From Portunus trituberculatus (lineage: Eukaryota > Arthropoda > Malacostraca > Decapoda > Portunidae), in assembly GCF_017591435.1 (NCBI RefSeq), contig NC_059304.1, forward strand, positions 30,931,861 to 30,995,860: DNA of 64,000 bases. The letters run 5' to 3'. Positions 44,701 through 56,937 of this stretch are shown here, in pieces. The notes under the pieces are model-generated. The model ran no database searches. It was not told the origin of the DNA and saw only the letters and a list, made by a program, of their open reading frames with translations. Every line of letters starts with the position of its first letter. The first letter of the stretch is position 1. The position numbers and the translations under genes are program-made.

Positions 44701-45400
44701 GAAAGCAAGAGGCCCTAAGAATTAAATAGGTAGCTGTAACATGTCACATTGTTGCAGCAAGCTTTTTACTTCTTTGGGTCTCATTTTTATTTTTTATTTA
44801 TTGTCTTCAAAATATACAGTGTAAAACAAAGTAGGAACAATCCACCATAAAAACACTATTTGACACATAATATTGAGGATTACTTTATTTTTTAAGTTAA
44901 TTTGGCAAAATTATTTTTTTTCTGGTGGACTGATCCTGTTTTTTACTCTGTTTGTATATTTTGAAGACTACATAAAAAAAATTGACTAGCTGATGTCACA
45001 CCAAAAAAAAAAAAAAAAAAAGCTACCTATAAGAAGAAACAATGTTGACACTTATTTTCTTTGATAACAAATTGCCTGAAAATGTCAGTGTTTTGTTGCT
45101 TTTTATAATTGAAGCTGTATTTCAAGTCATCCAAACATCAGTGTTAAATGTTAATAATCTCATATCAAGTGATATCATAGTATTAAGTTGAGATAATAAA
45201 ACTTGGTGGACTTGGTCCTTGACTATATATAGGCTCACTCACCACCAGATGAGATTGTAAATGAAAATCAGTCATCAACATAATCTGGTTATAATGTTAA
45301 AAGTCTATCATGCATTTTGATTAAAAGATAAATTCCCAATTTTTTTTGTTAGCTCGCACTGTTTGCATGCTCATGTGGAATTAAACTTTCTTTTAAATAC
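44701..45400. other. Unassigned AT-rich sequence
   Basis: Contains poly(A) at 45003-45020 and no recognised gene; may include the 3' end of the hAT element. Confidence 0.5.
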
Positions 45401-45429
45401 TTGGAGCCTCTGCCCCTCTACAATCCTGT

Positions 45430-47018
45430 GCATGCCCGTGTGTGCATAGTAGAAACAAAGCTAAGGGAAGAGGGATATGATAGCTGGAAAAGAGACAGGA
45501 AGGGAAAAGGGGAAGAGTGCTAATAATGGTTAATGATGATATATGCATTTAGGAAGTGCAATATTGAGAGAGCATGATTGATGTAATGGGAGTAACAGTC
45601 AATACAGAGGAATTGAAAAAAAAGGAAAATCATAGTTATGTATGTGCCACCTAAGACAAATACATGGAGAACTGAGGAACATAAGGAAATGCATGGAGAA
45701 GTCATTAAGTGCTTAGAAAATATGATAAGAAGAGATGGAAAAATACTATTGGTAGGAAATTTTTTTAAGAATAAACTGGAGAGAGATGGAAGAAATGGAT
45801 AATGCTGGATTGTGGAGCAAGATGGTGTTATAGTTAACTATGGTGAATACACTGGATCAGTGGGTAGAAGAATCAACATGGTACAGGGGGGAAGAAGAAC
45901 CATCGTTGCTTGACCTATAATATTCACAAAGAAGCCAGAACCCCCTCCAAGTATACAATACTTTAGTCCAATGGGAAGTGACAATGTAACATTATTATTG
46001 AAAATGTAGGAATAGAATGTTATAAGATACAGAGAAGACTACAAAAAAAGAAAGATTAAATTATGCAAGAGCAAATTTTGAAAAGTTAAGAAAATATTTT
46101 GGTGAAATAAAATGGAGGAACGTTATGAGCGGAAGGACAGTACAGGGGAAATATGAAATATTCCTACAGAAATATAACGAAGAAGTGAAGAAATACATAC
46201 CTATCTATAGAGTAAAGACAGTGACAGATGTATAGAAGCTAAAAGGGAAAAAGATAAAGCTTGTAAGAAACTCAAAAAGCAGAGAAATGAATACAACAGA
46301 CAGCAGTAAAAGAATGTGAGAAATGAATATATTAGAGTAAGGAGGGAGGAAGAAAAAGACTTTTAGAAAGATATTGTGTGGAAAAGTGAAGATGAACCCA
46401 AGCTTTTCTATAAACATATAAATGGTAAGATGAAGAAGACTGGACTGGACTGGAAGGACTGGAGAGCAGAGATAATTAGTTGGACATGTCACACCTAGAC
46501 AAAGAAAGCTTTTGATAAAGTCCCTCATGGCAGAGGACTTTGGAAATTAGAGAACATAGGAGGACTGAGAGGAACTGTGTTAGATTGGCTAAGGGATTAC
46601 TTTAAGGACAGAGAGATGAGAACTGTGATCAGAAATACATACTCATCTTGGAGTAAAATAACAAATGGAGTGCCACAAGGATCAGTGTTAGCCCCCATTA
46701 TGTTCCAGGTATATGTAAATGCCATACAGAATGGAGTGACCAATTATATTAATTTGTTTGCTGATGATGCAAAATTCCTAAGAGTAATCAAGACCTTAGA
46801 GGACATTTTGCTACTGTAGGAAGATATAAACAAAATTTATGAGTAGAGTAAGTTAAAATTGAAGTTAGAATTCATTGCCAAGAAATGTCACGTGATGGAA
46901 TTGGGAAAGAGCAAGAGAAGACTGGTATGGGAGAGGAACAAATAATGAAGACAAAAGAGGAAAAGACCTGGGAGTGGTTATACAAGAAAATTTGAACCAC
47001 GAAAAACACACAAGTAAT
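45430..47018 (+). mobile_element. LINE family 2, 5' portion, split by a DIRS element
   Basis: Endonuclease (VCIVETKLREEGYDSWKRDR at 45445), linker (45990-46420), RT palm and C-terminal start to 46990-47018, then interrupted. It resumes at 51231. Highly broken. Confidence 0.8.
46500..46990 (+). pseudogene. LINE family 2 RT palm (broken)
   Basis: KKAFDKVPHGRGLWKLENIG (46500-46560), then the open frame 46577-46819 with WLRDYFKDREMRTVIRNTYS, NGVPQGSVLAPIMFQVYVNA and active site LFADDAKFLRVI, ending in a TAG; the thumb continues to 46990 with stops. Confidence 0.8.
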
Positions 47019-47406
47019 AGTTTTAAAGTAAAAACACGCGCCAGGAACCACCAGACCAGCTGGTCAACCATACCGCAGATCCTTTCTGCCAAAGTTATCA
47101 GAAACACAGAGGGGAGGGGAGGAAGGGAACCTCTTACTATGTAATTTCATATGGTTAAGTATATTCACAAAAAAAAAAAAAAAAAAAAAAATACTTTAAA
47201 AAAACTATTTTGTTGCTACATATACTAAGTACCCATATGTAATTACATTTGCCAGATTCCCAAGTATAGGTGGGAGGGTGTAATAGAACCCTGAAGATGG
47301 AAGACATGATCTCCAAAATCGCCTAAACCCCGAAAACGGAAAAATAGTGTATCCATAAATCTTGTTGCTGACAAAAAGGGAAAATCAAAATGAAACTAAA
47401 CCAACA

Positions 47407-48466
47407 TCAGTGAACAACCCTCTGTGCCAAAACTATTGGCTCAAGGGAAAAAGTATCTAAATACCTATGAGTAACATCTTTTAGGTAAAAAATGGCAAAG
47501 GTGGTCATACTCTTCCACATACCTGCCTTGAGGACCAAGTCTAGACTCTTAACTTTTCTAAAGAGAACACTGGTTGCAATAGCCCGAACCTCATGGGTGT
47601 TCACTTTCAGAAGGCGTGACTCCCCCTCTGAGACACTCACATAGGCCTTCCGAATCACCTGACAGATCCACTTAGACAAGGTATGAGGGTGGACAGCTCG
47701 TCTGGGATCCGAAACTGTGACCAACAACCTAGAGCAGGCCGGCCGACAATCCCTAGTCCTGGGAAGATACTCATGGACTGCCCGAATTGGACAAAGAAGG
47801 CGGTCTCCCTGGTCCTCCCCAACAAAATCAAGAAGAGCAGGAATAGTGAACTCATTGAAGGAATGCTGGCCCGGACACTGAGTTTTAGCCAGGAAATTGG
47901 GGGCGAAGGAAAAGGTCATGGACGTCCAACCCTTGGAGTGACGCACCTCAGCCGACAGGCCATGAAGCCCACTAACCCGATGAGCTGTTGCGAGCGCCAG
48001 AAGAAACACGGTCTTAAGTGAAACATCTCTCAGTGAGGTTGTTCGCAAGGGCTCATCACAAGGAGGACGTAACAAGGACTGAAGGACCAGACAAAGGCCC
48101 CAGGCAGGTAACCGAGGCAAATAAGGCGGACAAGAGACCACAAAAGGAGCGGATCAGAGAAGAAAGGTCTGGATTGGTGGAAAGGTCTATGCCTGACTGA
48201 CACAGAACAGAAAGTAAGGCACAACGATAACCTCTAATCGCTGACACTGACAGGCGCTTAGAATAAAAAAGGAAAATGAAAAAGTCTGTCAGCTGCACTA
48301 CAGAGGCAGAACATGGATTCAAACCCCTCGACTCACACCAACCACAAAAGACTCTCCAATTCGCCTGGTAAACTGAGGTGGAGGACTGCCTGACTGCTCG
48401 AGACATGAACTTAGCAGCCTTCAGCAAAAAACCTTGTGCTCGGAAGAGACGCTGGAGAGCTGCCAT
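47407..48466 (-). pseudogene. DIRS tyrosine recombinase (two frames)
   Basis: 48466-48056 is the N-terminal core-binding domain (SVYQANWRVFCGWCESRGLN; LSVSAIRGYRCALLSVL). 48141-47407 is the catalytic domain: LALATAHRVSGLHGLS with the first Arg (residue 55 of this frame), THEVRAIATSVLF with the His-x-x-Arg pair, AGMWKSMTTFAIFYLKDV with Trp and the Tyr nucleophile. One frameshift near 48100 separates the halves; otherwise all catalytic residues are present. It would integrate circular cDNA (family knowledge). Confidence 0.85.
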
Positions 48467-48493
48467 GCGTGAAGATGGAGCTTCTCCGGAGAA

Positions 48494-50250
48494 CTATGGA
48501 AGAAGGGACGGTGAGGTTGCTGAAGGAGAGACTGCCACATGGGAAGAACCCAGGGACTGTCCATGAGCAGGTCCATCAACAGGGGAAACCAGTGTGCCTG
48601 AGGCCAAAGTGGAGCAACTAGTGTCATACACACAGCCTGCAACTCGCGAACCCTCACCAGAACACGGCGGATCAGAGTGAGTGGTGGAAAGGCGTACAGA
48701 TCCAAACCATCCCATGGAAAAGAGAATGCATCCTATCGCCAGGCTCCCTGATCCGGAAGAGGAAATACATACAGGGGCAGATGATGAGTCAGTGCTGTGG
48801 CAAACAGATCTACCAGAGGAGACCCCCAAACCTGGAAGACTCCTGCAAATTCGGGATGTAGAGTCCACTCTGACTCGACACACTCCCGACTGAGCACATC
48901 TGCAGTCACATTGCGGCGTCCTGGAACAAAATCAGGGCACAGAGAGATGGAATGGCTCTCGCACCACCGGAGAACCGTCCCTGGTAAGGCTGACAGAGGT
49001 TTGGAACAAGTGCCCCCGGACCTCCTGAGATAGGTGACCACTGTCGAGTTGTCGGACATCACAAACACCACCGATCCCAACAAAGTCTGCTGAAAACTCT
49101 AGAGAGCCTGAAAGACTGCCAAAAGCTCCAGATTATTTATATGGAGTCCCTGCTCCTCCAGACTCCCAAAGCCAGAGAATCTCCCAGGTGACCTCCCCAC
49201 CCGAGCATGGAACAGGGTTTGTTCCATGGTTGGCACCACAAACGGGGCACCTTTCAGAAGTTAAGCAAGGTCTTGCAGACACTGATGATGTGGAGCCACC
49301 CACCAGCAATGGGTCAGAAGCAGCCCACCAATGACTCATTAGACACCACTGCAGAGCCCGCATCCACAGGGGCCCACCTGGCACTAACCATGCTAGGGAT
49401 GCAAGATGTCCCAGCAAAGACCTCTAGAGGGACACTGGTGGAGCCTCGGCTAGCAGAAACTGTTGGGCCACTGCCTTAAATCGGTTGACCCAATCTGGCA
49501 ATGGGAAGATTTGGGCTCTGACTGTGTCAAGAACCACTGCTTCCTCTGGTTGAGAAACAGATAAGATTTGGCCCAGTTGACCTGAATCCCCAGCCAAGAA
49601 CACAGAAGCAGAAGAGACCGGGCATTGTTGAGGCAATGGGCCCAAGCCAACACGGGAGCCATCACCTTGGTAAAGACCTGAGGAGCCATGGCAAGGCCGA
49701 TGCACAAAGTCTGAAACTGGTAAACTCTGCCCTGCCAGACGAACTGCATGTACTTGTGTGACCGAAGGTGGATAGGAACCTGATAGTAAGTATCCTGCAG
49801 GTTCAAGGACACCATCCATTCGCCCTCGGCCATTGACTCCAGCACTGACGAAACTGTCTCCATGCAGAAGTGGGTCACCAGCAGGAAACAATTTAAGACT
49901 GAAAGGTCACAAATCGGCCTCCAGCCCACTGTGGACTTGGGCACAAGGAAGACGTGAGAATAGAAGCCGGCCTGAGGGTCTACCACCGGTTCTATAGCTC
50001 CCTTTAGCAGTATCTCGGAAACTGTGGCATCCAGAGCTGAATGACGGTCCGAGCCCCACCCTGTACGCCGGAAACTCCACAGGCGTGCTCGAGAGGGGAG
50101 GATCCCTGAGGAAGGGAAAAATGTAATCATACTGAAGGATCTTGACCACCCATTTGCAGGCCCAGATGTTCTCCCACTCCTGCCAGTGTTGCTGCAGATA
50201 AATCCCAACTTGCAGTGCCACCTCCGTAGCATCCCTAGCAAGAGCCCCAA
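48494..50250 (-). pseudogene. DIRS reverse transcriptase/RNase H (broken)
   Basis: Frame 50250-49450 contains KGAIEPVVDPQAGFYSHVFL, VPKSTVGWRPICDLSVLNCF, WMVSLNLQDTYYQVPIHLRS (palm Asp replaced by Asn in SLNLQD), FVWQGRVYQFQTLCIGLAMA and PQVFTKVMAPVLAW. Frame 49083-48733 contains the RNase H part: FVMSDNSTVVTYLRRSGGTC, ALPGTVLRWCESHSISLCPD and FVPGRRNVTADVLSR. Frameshifts and a stop lie between. The Asn in motif A is likely inactivating. Confidence 0.82.
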
Positions 50251-50316
50251 CGGCCCCTAGAGTGGCCACGGAAGATTCAGAAAATGAAGGCCAGCCTGTG
50301 GCAGCAGCCTGAGTAA

Positions 50317-51084
50317 CTACTGTGCCACCAGGGTCCGCGCCCGCATCAACTGGTCGGGGCGGGACCTGCGAGGGCATTGACCCATGCAGCAAATCAACAT
50401 GAGGCAGGCCCATGGAAGACACGCCTGCCAAGCCTGCAAAATTGCCATCACCCGGCAACCCACCAGGGAGTGGTGCTGCATGAAGTCCTGTTTCTCTGCC
50501 ACCAACAAGGAGGAGACTGGCATGGCGGGAGCTGGCTCCTCACAAACCCCCGAGGCCTTATCAGAGAGAGGAGCTGTGCTTAGACCCAATCCACCGACTG
50601 CAGAACCGGCCACGGAAGAAACAGGATCAGTGGGAGCCTGCAAACCACTCAATCCCGGAGCCACATACGCTAACTCCACTGAGCCCCGAAAACTCCGTGG
50701 AAGGGCCAGGAACAGTGGAAGAAGGCACGCCACTCGCGGGGCCGCACGCAAACTCACTCACTCTCAGCATCCTTCACATATGCTTGGAACTGGGGAAGGG
50801 AGAGGTGGGAACACTCACTACACCGGTCTTCGGCTGAACACATGGTGGGCAGACAAGACACACAGCGAGAATGCGGCTCTAAAATCTCGCCCGACAACCA
50901 CCTTTTGCATCCAACACAACACTGAGTGGCCATGGGAACTCAGGGAGAAGTAGAAATGGAAGCAGCAAAGAAGCGGGCACCAAAAAAGGCAGGAAGAAGC
51001 GAGAAGAGATGCAGGTGAACACCGTGCCAAACACAGAAAGGATCTTAGGTATGGTTGGCCAGCTGGGGTGGTGGTTCCCGGCAC
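50317..51084 (-). pseudogene. DIRS Gag-like remnant
   Basis: Minus strand from about 51084: a reading with CVGCKRWLSGEILEPHSRCV and CLPTMC, the same spacing as the Cys module of the 42-kb copy, then Ser/Pro-rich sequence. Split into several frames. Confidence 0.55.
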
Positions 51085-51230
51085 GCATGCACACGGAGGT
51101 GACGTGGAACTTCTATAGGCACGATCTCTATATATATATAGAGGTGCTGGTTGATTTTCTGTGCTGAGTGTGGGAATAATAGCATTTAGGCATATGTAAT
51201 TACATATGGGTAATTAGTACATGTATCAAC

Positions 51231-51847
51231 AAGAGATAGTCTATTTGGATCGATGTACAAAATGTTGACTAATATTAGAGTGACATTTTAGTACTCGGAC
51301 AAAGATATGATAAAAAGAATAATTACGAGCATGATATGTCCAAAGTTGGAATATGCAGCAGTGGTATGGTTGCCGAGCTTGAAAAGGATATAAGATGATT
51401 AGAACAGATCCAGAAGATAGCTACAAAGATGGTGCTGGATCTAAAGGACCTAACATATGAAGAAAGGCTGAAGGAAATGGAACTGCCAACCTTACAAGAT
51501 AGAAGAGAAAGAGGAGACCTAATAGCATTGTATAAAATAATAAATGGTATAGAAAAGATAGATAAGAAAGACCTGGTGCTGGTGGCAGAAGAAGCTGGAA
51601 GGGCTTGAGGACATGCAAAGATCAGGAAGAGGCATTGTGTGAAGGATATTGGAAAATAAAGTTTTCTACATAGAATGGTGGAAAAGTGGAATGCATTGAG
51701 CTATGAATTTGTTACAGCACACATTGTGTGCATTGCTTTAAAAAAAAAATTAGATAAGTGGAGATATGGGGACAGGACACTATGAGCCGTGCTCGAACCC
51801 TGTACAATACAACTTAGTAAATATAAATAGATAAATACACACACAAA
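51231..51847 (+). mobile_element. LINE family 2, 3' portion after the DIRS insertion
   Basis: Continues the split LINE: SMYKMLTNIRVTF, then MIKRIITSMICPKLEYAAVV and on to a 3' end with AACTTAGTAAATATAAATAG, a degenerate version of the family-1 tail repeat, and (AC)n to 51847. Confidence 0.82.
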
Positions 51848-51849
51848 AA

Positions 51850-52841
51850 AATAGATAATGAATATCGTGATTTTGAACATTTTTTAAGACCATCATAATT
51901 TTTATCATCTACCAGTCATTTTAAGACCAATTTAATTGTCATAGTAATATAATAACCTAATTTGCAAATACAGGTAACTCGTGATTTACGCTTGTTTAAT
52001 TTACGCGTTTCTGTTAATACACGACCGAAAAAATATTATAATTAATTAAATTTGTACGATCGGTTTGCTTATAAGCAATTTGGCTCAAACACATTTTCAA
52101 ACTGAGCGCCAGAGAGTGGACAGCGACAGCGAGTGCTTGTGAGGGGTGAAGACATTGGCATCCTGCATTTATTTTTTTTTACTAGTGTTTACTTTTATAC
52201 TGTAGGGTTATTTTTGATAAGTGGATTTTTGGTAAAGTGGAAAAGCTCAGAGGAAGATGGTGACTGACTGTGGTGTGAGTTGTTAAGGCTATGACGCAGT
52301 GAGTTTGTGTTTACGTATTCTTTGTTTTGTTGTTTTCTCTTATTATTTTTTGCTTCCTCTTATTATTTCTTGCTTTTCCTATTACTTTAAATACACTTCT
52401 AGTATTTAGAATGGTAAATAATAAAAGCATGTTAGTTTAGCCAAATAAATAGAGTATTTTGTACAAATTGTTTTGGACCACATCCTGCATCCCCCCTATT
52501 ATCTGTTGTTTCTTATGAAAATTACAAGTTTGTTTTACACAAATTTTGATATACACGATGCCTCTTGGAACGCATCTCTTGCGTAAATCGAGTTACCTGT
52601 ATACACAAAATTAGATGATGAATATCATGCTCTTGAACATTTTTTAAATCCATCATAATTTTTATTGTCTATCATTCATATTGAGATCAAATTAATTGTC
52701 ATAGCAATATAATAGTAACATAATTTGCAAATTATACACAAAATGAATATCATGATCTTGAACATTTGTTGAGACTGTCATAATTTTGATTATCTATCAG
52801 TCATTTTGAAATGAAATTGTCATAGCAATACAAAAAGTAAC
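51850..52841. repeat. Three tandem copies of a ~125-bp repeat, interrupted by a pogo-like element
   Basis: Units start near 51850, 52602 and 52733 and share GAATATCRTG, TTGAACATTT, CATCATAATTTTTAT and AATTGTCATAGYAATA. Spacing is 125 bp between units 2 and 3, and about 129 bp between 1 and 2 after removing the 631-bp insertion. Confidence 0.85.
51971..52599. mobile_element. Pogo-like nonautonomous element
   Basis: TIRs CAGGTAACTCGTGATTTACG and the inverse of CAGGTAACTCGATTTACGC (2-bp indel), TA at 51969-51970 and 52600-52601. 629 bp, no transposase. A second partial copy is at 361-609. Confidence 0.88.
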
Positions 52842-53247
52842 TAATGGTTGCCGGAAACGCTCCAGACTTTGAGTGCATTTGTTTTTTTTTATTTCGACAT
52901 GAGTGGCTTTTTGAATGCAGCAAGCCTCATATCTTTTACCCTTAGTTTTAAATGATTTTCAAGTGATCAATAGAAAAGAAGAAAACAGATAGGGGTTTGA
53001 GATTGAGCTTCAAATGGCATATGTCTGTATGAATCAACCAAAATAGTTTTACCATTCAATCATCTTTCCTTTGATATCATTCTTTCTCTTGTAGGTGATG
53101 TCTTGATAATGTTATTTTTTATTTTTCATTTGGTATATTTGTCACAATGAGTTCTGGAATGCAGGATAATTAATCTCCACCTATATGATATCTAAGATAT
53201 TTTCTATTTACAGGAAATACTTTTGTACTTGTATGAACTGGAAATCA
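52842..53247. other. Unassigned AT-rich sequence
   Basis: No coding match, repeat or RNA gene recognised. Confidence 0.5.
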
Positions 53248-55150
53248 TACATTTCATAAGAACATAAGAAAAGAGGGAAGTTGCAAGAAGCTGCTAGGCC
53301 TATATGAGGCAGTTCCTGTGTGTGTTTAAAGCTACCTAATTCCATCTATCTTCCCTATCCATGAACTTATCTAATCTTATTTTAAAGCTCCCTATTGACT
53401 TAGCCCTGACTACATGACCACTGAGTCCGTTGCACTCATCAACCATTCTGTTTGAAAACCAGTTTCTTCCCATTTCTCTCCCAAACCTGAACTTTTCTCA
53501 AATATAAACCCATTATTTCTGGTTCTGGCCTCACTACTGATCTTAAGAACTTCGTTCATGTCCCCTTTGTTCAAACCCTTATACCACTTAAATACTTCTA
53601 TCAGGTCTCCTCTTAATCTACATCTCTGCAAGGAATGCAAGTTGAGTTTCTTCAGTCTCGCTGCATAGGGAATATCCCTCATTTCCTGTATCTTTGAAAT
53701 CATCCTCCTTTACACTGACTCCAATAGAACTATTTCCTTCCTATAATGTGGGGACCAGAATTGTAATGCATAGTCAAGATGTGGCCTGACCAGCACCAAG
53801 TATAATTTTAGTATTACATTGGGACTCCTGCTTTTAACACTTCTAAAAATGAATTCTAGTACCATTTTCACCTTATTCCTGGCCTCAATACATTGCTTCC
53901 TCGGACAGAGATCGGAGCTAACTATGACTTCTAAATCTTTCTCATACTTGGAAGTTTTTAGTGCTTTGTCATTGTGTGGGTTATCTATACTACCTATGCT
54001 CAGTACCCTACACTTGTTAATATTGAACTGCATTTACCATCTGTCTGTCCATTCATCCATCTTGTCCAAATCTGCCTGCAAGGCCATGGCATCCAAATCG
54101 GACGTGATTAATCTACCTATCTTCGTGTTGTCTGCAGATTTACTAATGTCACTGCTAATTCCACTATCCAAGTCATTAATATATATTAGAAATAATAATG
54201 GCCCTAATTACATTACCCCACTCGGAATTAGATCCATTAATTACTACCCTCAGTCGCCTATTGTCTAACCACGCTTTAATCCAGCCTAATATTCTACCCT
54301 TTATCATGTGCACTCTGACCTTTTCCAAGAGCCTCTGGTGTGGTACCTTGTCAAAGGCTTTACTGAAATCTAAGTGTAAAATGTCATAATTATCGCCCTT
54401 ATCTGCCACCTCATAAACCTTACTATGAAAACTCAACAAGGTTGTAAGACACGACTTTCCCTTCGTAAATCCATGTTTTGTTTGATTTATCAAGCTGTGT
54501 TTGTCCAGATGTTCCCTAATGTTTTTCACTACTATTGATTTCATTAATTTACCCACAACTGAAGTTAAGCTGACAGGCCTATAATTAGACATTAGGGTTT
54601 TATTTCCCTTTTAAATATTAGAACAACATTAGCTCCTCTCCACATTATTGGTACCTTCTCTGACTCCAGTGACGATCTCCTTGCATTCCTTTAGAGTTTA
54701 GAACCCTTGGATGTACCTCATCAGGTCCTGGTGACTTGAATTTCTTTAGTTTATTCATCTCCTGTTCTACCATCACCTTAGTTATATGAATATCTGCCAG
54801 CTTTCCACTATCCTCTGCTCTGAAAATTTCCTGTGTGTTCTCCTGGGTGAAGACAGCTAAAAAAATACTCGTTCATAATTCTACTAATGTCTTCTCCTGA
54901 ACTAACCATCTCCCCATTTGCTGTCCTTAAGGGACCTATTTCTTCTCTGCTTTTCGTCTTATATAACTGAAAAACTCCCTTGGGGTCCGTCTTTGCGTCT
55001 CTGGCTACCCTCAAAAAACTCATATTCTCTTTTAGGTTTCCTCATTAACCTTTTAACTGTTCTTACTAATTCATTGTATAATGGCCTTAAAACCTTGTCT
55101 CCTGCCTTTAGCTTATATATATATTCCTCTTCTGCTCAATGCATCACTTT
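53248..55150 (-). mobile_element. CR1-like LINE, second subfamily, 5'-truncated and decayed
   Basis: Minus strand: linker RVARDAKTDPKGVFQLYKTK and EEIGPLRTANGEMVSSGEDI (54900-55000), RT YRPVSLTSVVGKLMKSIVVK, KHGFTKGKSCLTTLLSFHSK and LHLDFSKAFDKVPHQRLLEK (54360-54590), C-terminal VRPHLDYALQFWSPHYRKEI (53740-53800) and RLRGDLIEVFKWYKGLNKGD. Its 3' end reads TATGTTCTTATG at about 53250 (plus-strand CATAAGAACATAAGAA). The region of the FADD motif near 54130-54180 is damaged. Confidence 0.85.
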
Positions 55151-55679
55151 AAGGAGACCGTCAGGTTAGGTTTTCAAAAAATTGTAAATATAGAGGTACA
55201 GAAGTGTTTTTTTTTTTCACTGATAGATGACTATTACGAGATGTTAGTTTAGTAGTTACAAGTGAATCGAACCATAAATAACTGCATGAAAAATAAAAAC
55301 TCAATTTTTTTAAAATAACATTTTTCCTATAAAATTTGTCACCAGAGGGCAGATTTCCTCATTAACCTTTTAACTGTTCTTACTAATTCATTGTATAATG
55401 GCCTTAAAACCTTGTCTCCTGCCTTTAGCTTCTTATATATATATTCCTCTTCTGCTCAATGCATCACTTTAAGGGGACCGTCAGGTTAGGTTTTCAAAAA
55501 ATTGAAAATAAAGAGGTACAGAAGTGTTTTTTTTTTTTTTCACTGATAGATGACTATTACGAGATGTTAGTTTAGTAGTTACAAGTGAATCGAACCATAA
55601 ATAACTGCATGAAAAATAAAAACTCAATTTTTTAAAAATATCATTTTTCCTATAAAATTTGTCACCAGAGGGCAGATTT
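55037..55679. repeat. ~320-bp tandem direct duplication
   Basis: 55037-55353 and 55354-55679 are near-identical head-to-tail copies (offset 317 bp at the start; small poly(T) and TA-length differences). Each copy contains the 5' edge of the CR1-like LINE and the start of the adjacent TTTAAGG(A/G)GACCGTCAGG sequence. Confidence 0.92.
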
Positions 55680-56514
55680 CAATTTTGCCGGTACAATATA
55701 TAAAGTATGTGATATAACAAAACTTTCCATCTCATAGAATTTTGAATTTTTTTTATTGTGATGGCCATTATGAATTTTTTTTTCCTTTTTTTTTGTATAA
55801 AATTACATTGTGGTACAGAAATAAAAAAAAAAAAATTCTATGAGATGGAAATGTAGCAGCTTCATTGAGCTTCAAAATGATACCTGAAAATTAAAAATCC
55901 GTTGTGAAATGTAGGTGAAGATACAATTAGAACGATAAAAAGTGGAAACTGAGAAAAAGGCAAAAAAACTCCTGAGATGTCATTTTTGTCCTCTATAACC
56001 GTGTACATTTATTTGGGTTGGATATTTCGTCCTTATACATCACCATGTGTATCATATATGTTTTTTAGGCATGTTTAGAATATTCTGTAAGACTCACATG
56101 GCACCTGGCCGCCCCTACAATGACTAGGTATTAGTCGCTTGAAGGCAAGGATGTCTCCCATTGGTGCATGGTCGGCACAACTTGTAATTTCCCCTTGCAC
56201 TGTTTGTTTAGACATTGTAAGGCAAAAAAAAAAAAAGCAGGCAAAATAGGCTGGATTGTGGCTTGCAAGGCGTGAAACAATGGGCGAGATACTCAATACA
56301 TCCTCCTTCCATCACAGTCACATGGACACTGAAATGGAAGGGGTGAGGGTGTGTTCCTGTGTATGCCATAGTACTAAGTTGCCAGCACCCGCTTTTCTTA
56401 CTGAAGAAACCACTTTTTATGGCTTTTCCTGTGCTTATTGTCATCATTTATGGTACAGCGAGTTGGGGAGGGTGGAAGGAAGCCCTGGGCTGCAGTGGGC
56501 ATGGCAGGGGCCCT
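55680..56514. other. Unassigned segment, possible DNA-transposon remnant
   Basis: Contains an inverted pair CCATCTCATAGAATT (about 55728) and AATTCTATGAGATGG (about 55833), and a minus-strand frame starting MSKQTVQGEITSCADHAPMG at about 56214 that I do not recognise. It is bounded on the left by TTAAGGGGACCGTC, which could be the end of a TTAA-duplicating element. Confidence 0.35.
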
Positions 56515-56518
56515 TTAA

Positions 56519-56814
56519 CCCCTTCGCGCCGGATGTTAAAAAAGCCCGCCTGTATGATATACGGGTGGTAGTGCCGCCCTGAGCGGGAAACTCGTGCAAG
56601 CTTGTCATACTTGTCGTCTTTGTGTATTATGCTGCTATTTTTTAGTCACTGTATCGCCTCGAAGAGGAAAGTGGACGCTTCTCTTTTCGGAGAGAGAGAG
56701 AGAGAGAGAGAGAGTGTGTGTGTGACATTTGCTAATATTTTAGACACAAGCGGGACGCATGTAGCTTATCTTTCGAGAGGAAGAGGGGGAGGGAGTGAAG
56801 GGAGAGGGAAACGA

Positions 56815-56856
<42 letters not shown>

Positions 56857-56870
56857 GAAAATTTGTTGTT
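56519..56870 (+). mobile_element. Possible piggyBac-like left end with (GA)n tracts
   Basis: CCCCTTCGCGCCGG directly follows TTAA at 56515-56518, similar in form to the segment starting at 9075. Two (GA)n tracts (56691-56714, 56819-56851) follow. No right end; cut by the LINE 3' end at 56872. Confidence 0.4.
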
Positions 56871-56937
56871 TTTGTGTGTGTGTGTGTGTATTCACCTAGT
56901 TGTATTCACCTAGTTGTAATTTTACAGGGCCTGGGTA

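Larger units (their letters stand above)
47019..51230 (-). mobile_element. DIRS-type tyrosine-recombinase retrotransposon
   Basis: Inserted in the family-2 LINE. Minus-strand order is Gag-like, RT/RNase H, tyrosine recombinase. The end at 51193-51230 (CATATGTAATTACATATGGG onward) recurs as an imperfect reverse complement at 47206-47250 and again in direct orientation at about 47138-47167 next to an A-rich tract. Terminal inverted repeats plus an internal complementary region are the defining layout of DIRS elements, which use a circular intermediate and make no long target duplication. The left outer limit is set by where the LINE resumes. Confidence 0.85.

Noticed and set aside
47160..47192. 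Poly(A) as a LINE or gene polyadenylation tail
   Set aside because: It lies inside the DIRS 3' complementary region and is not followed by a target duplication; better explained as an internal A-rich tract.
50384..50953. 189-codon plus-strand frame
   Set aside because: Antisense to the DIRS Gag region; composition follows the opposite strand.
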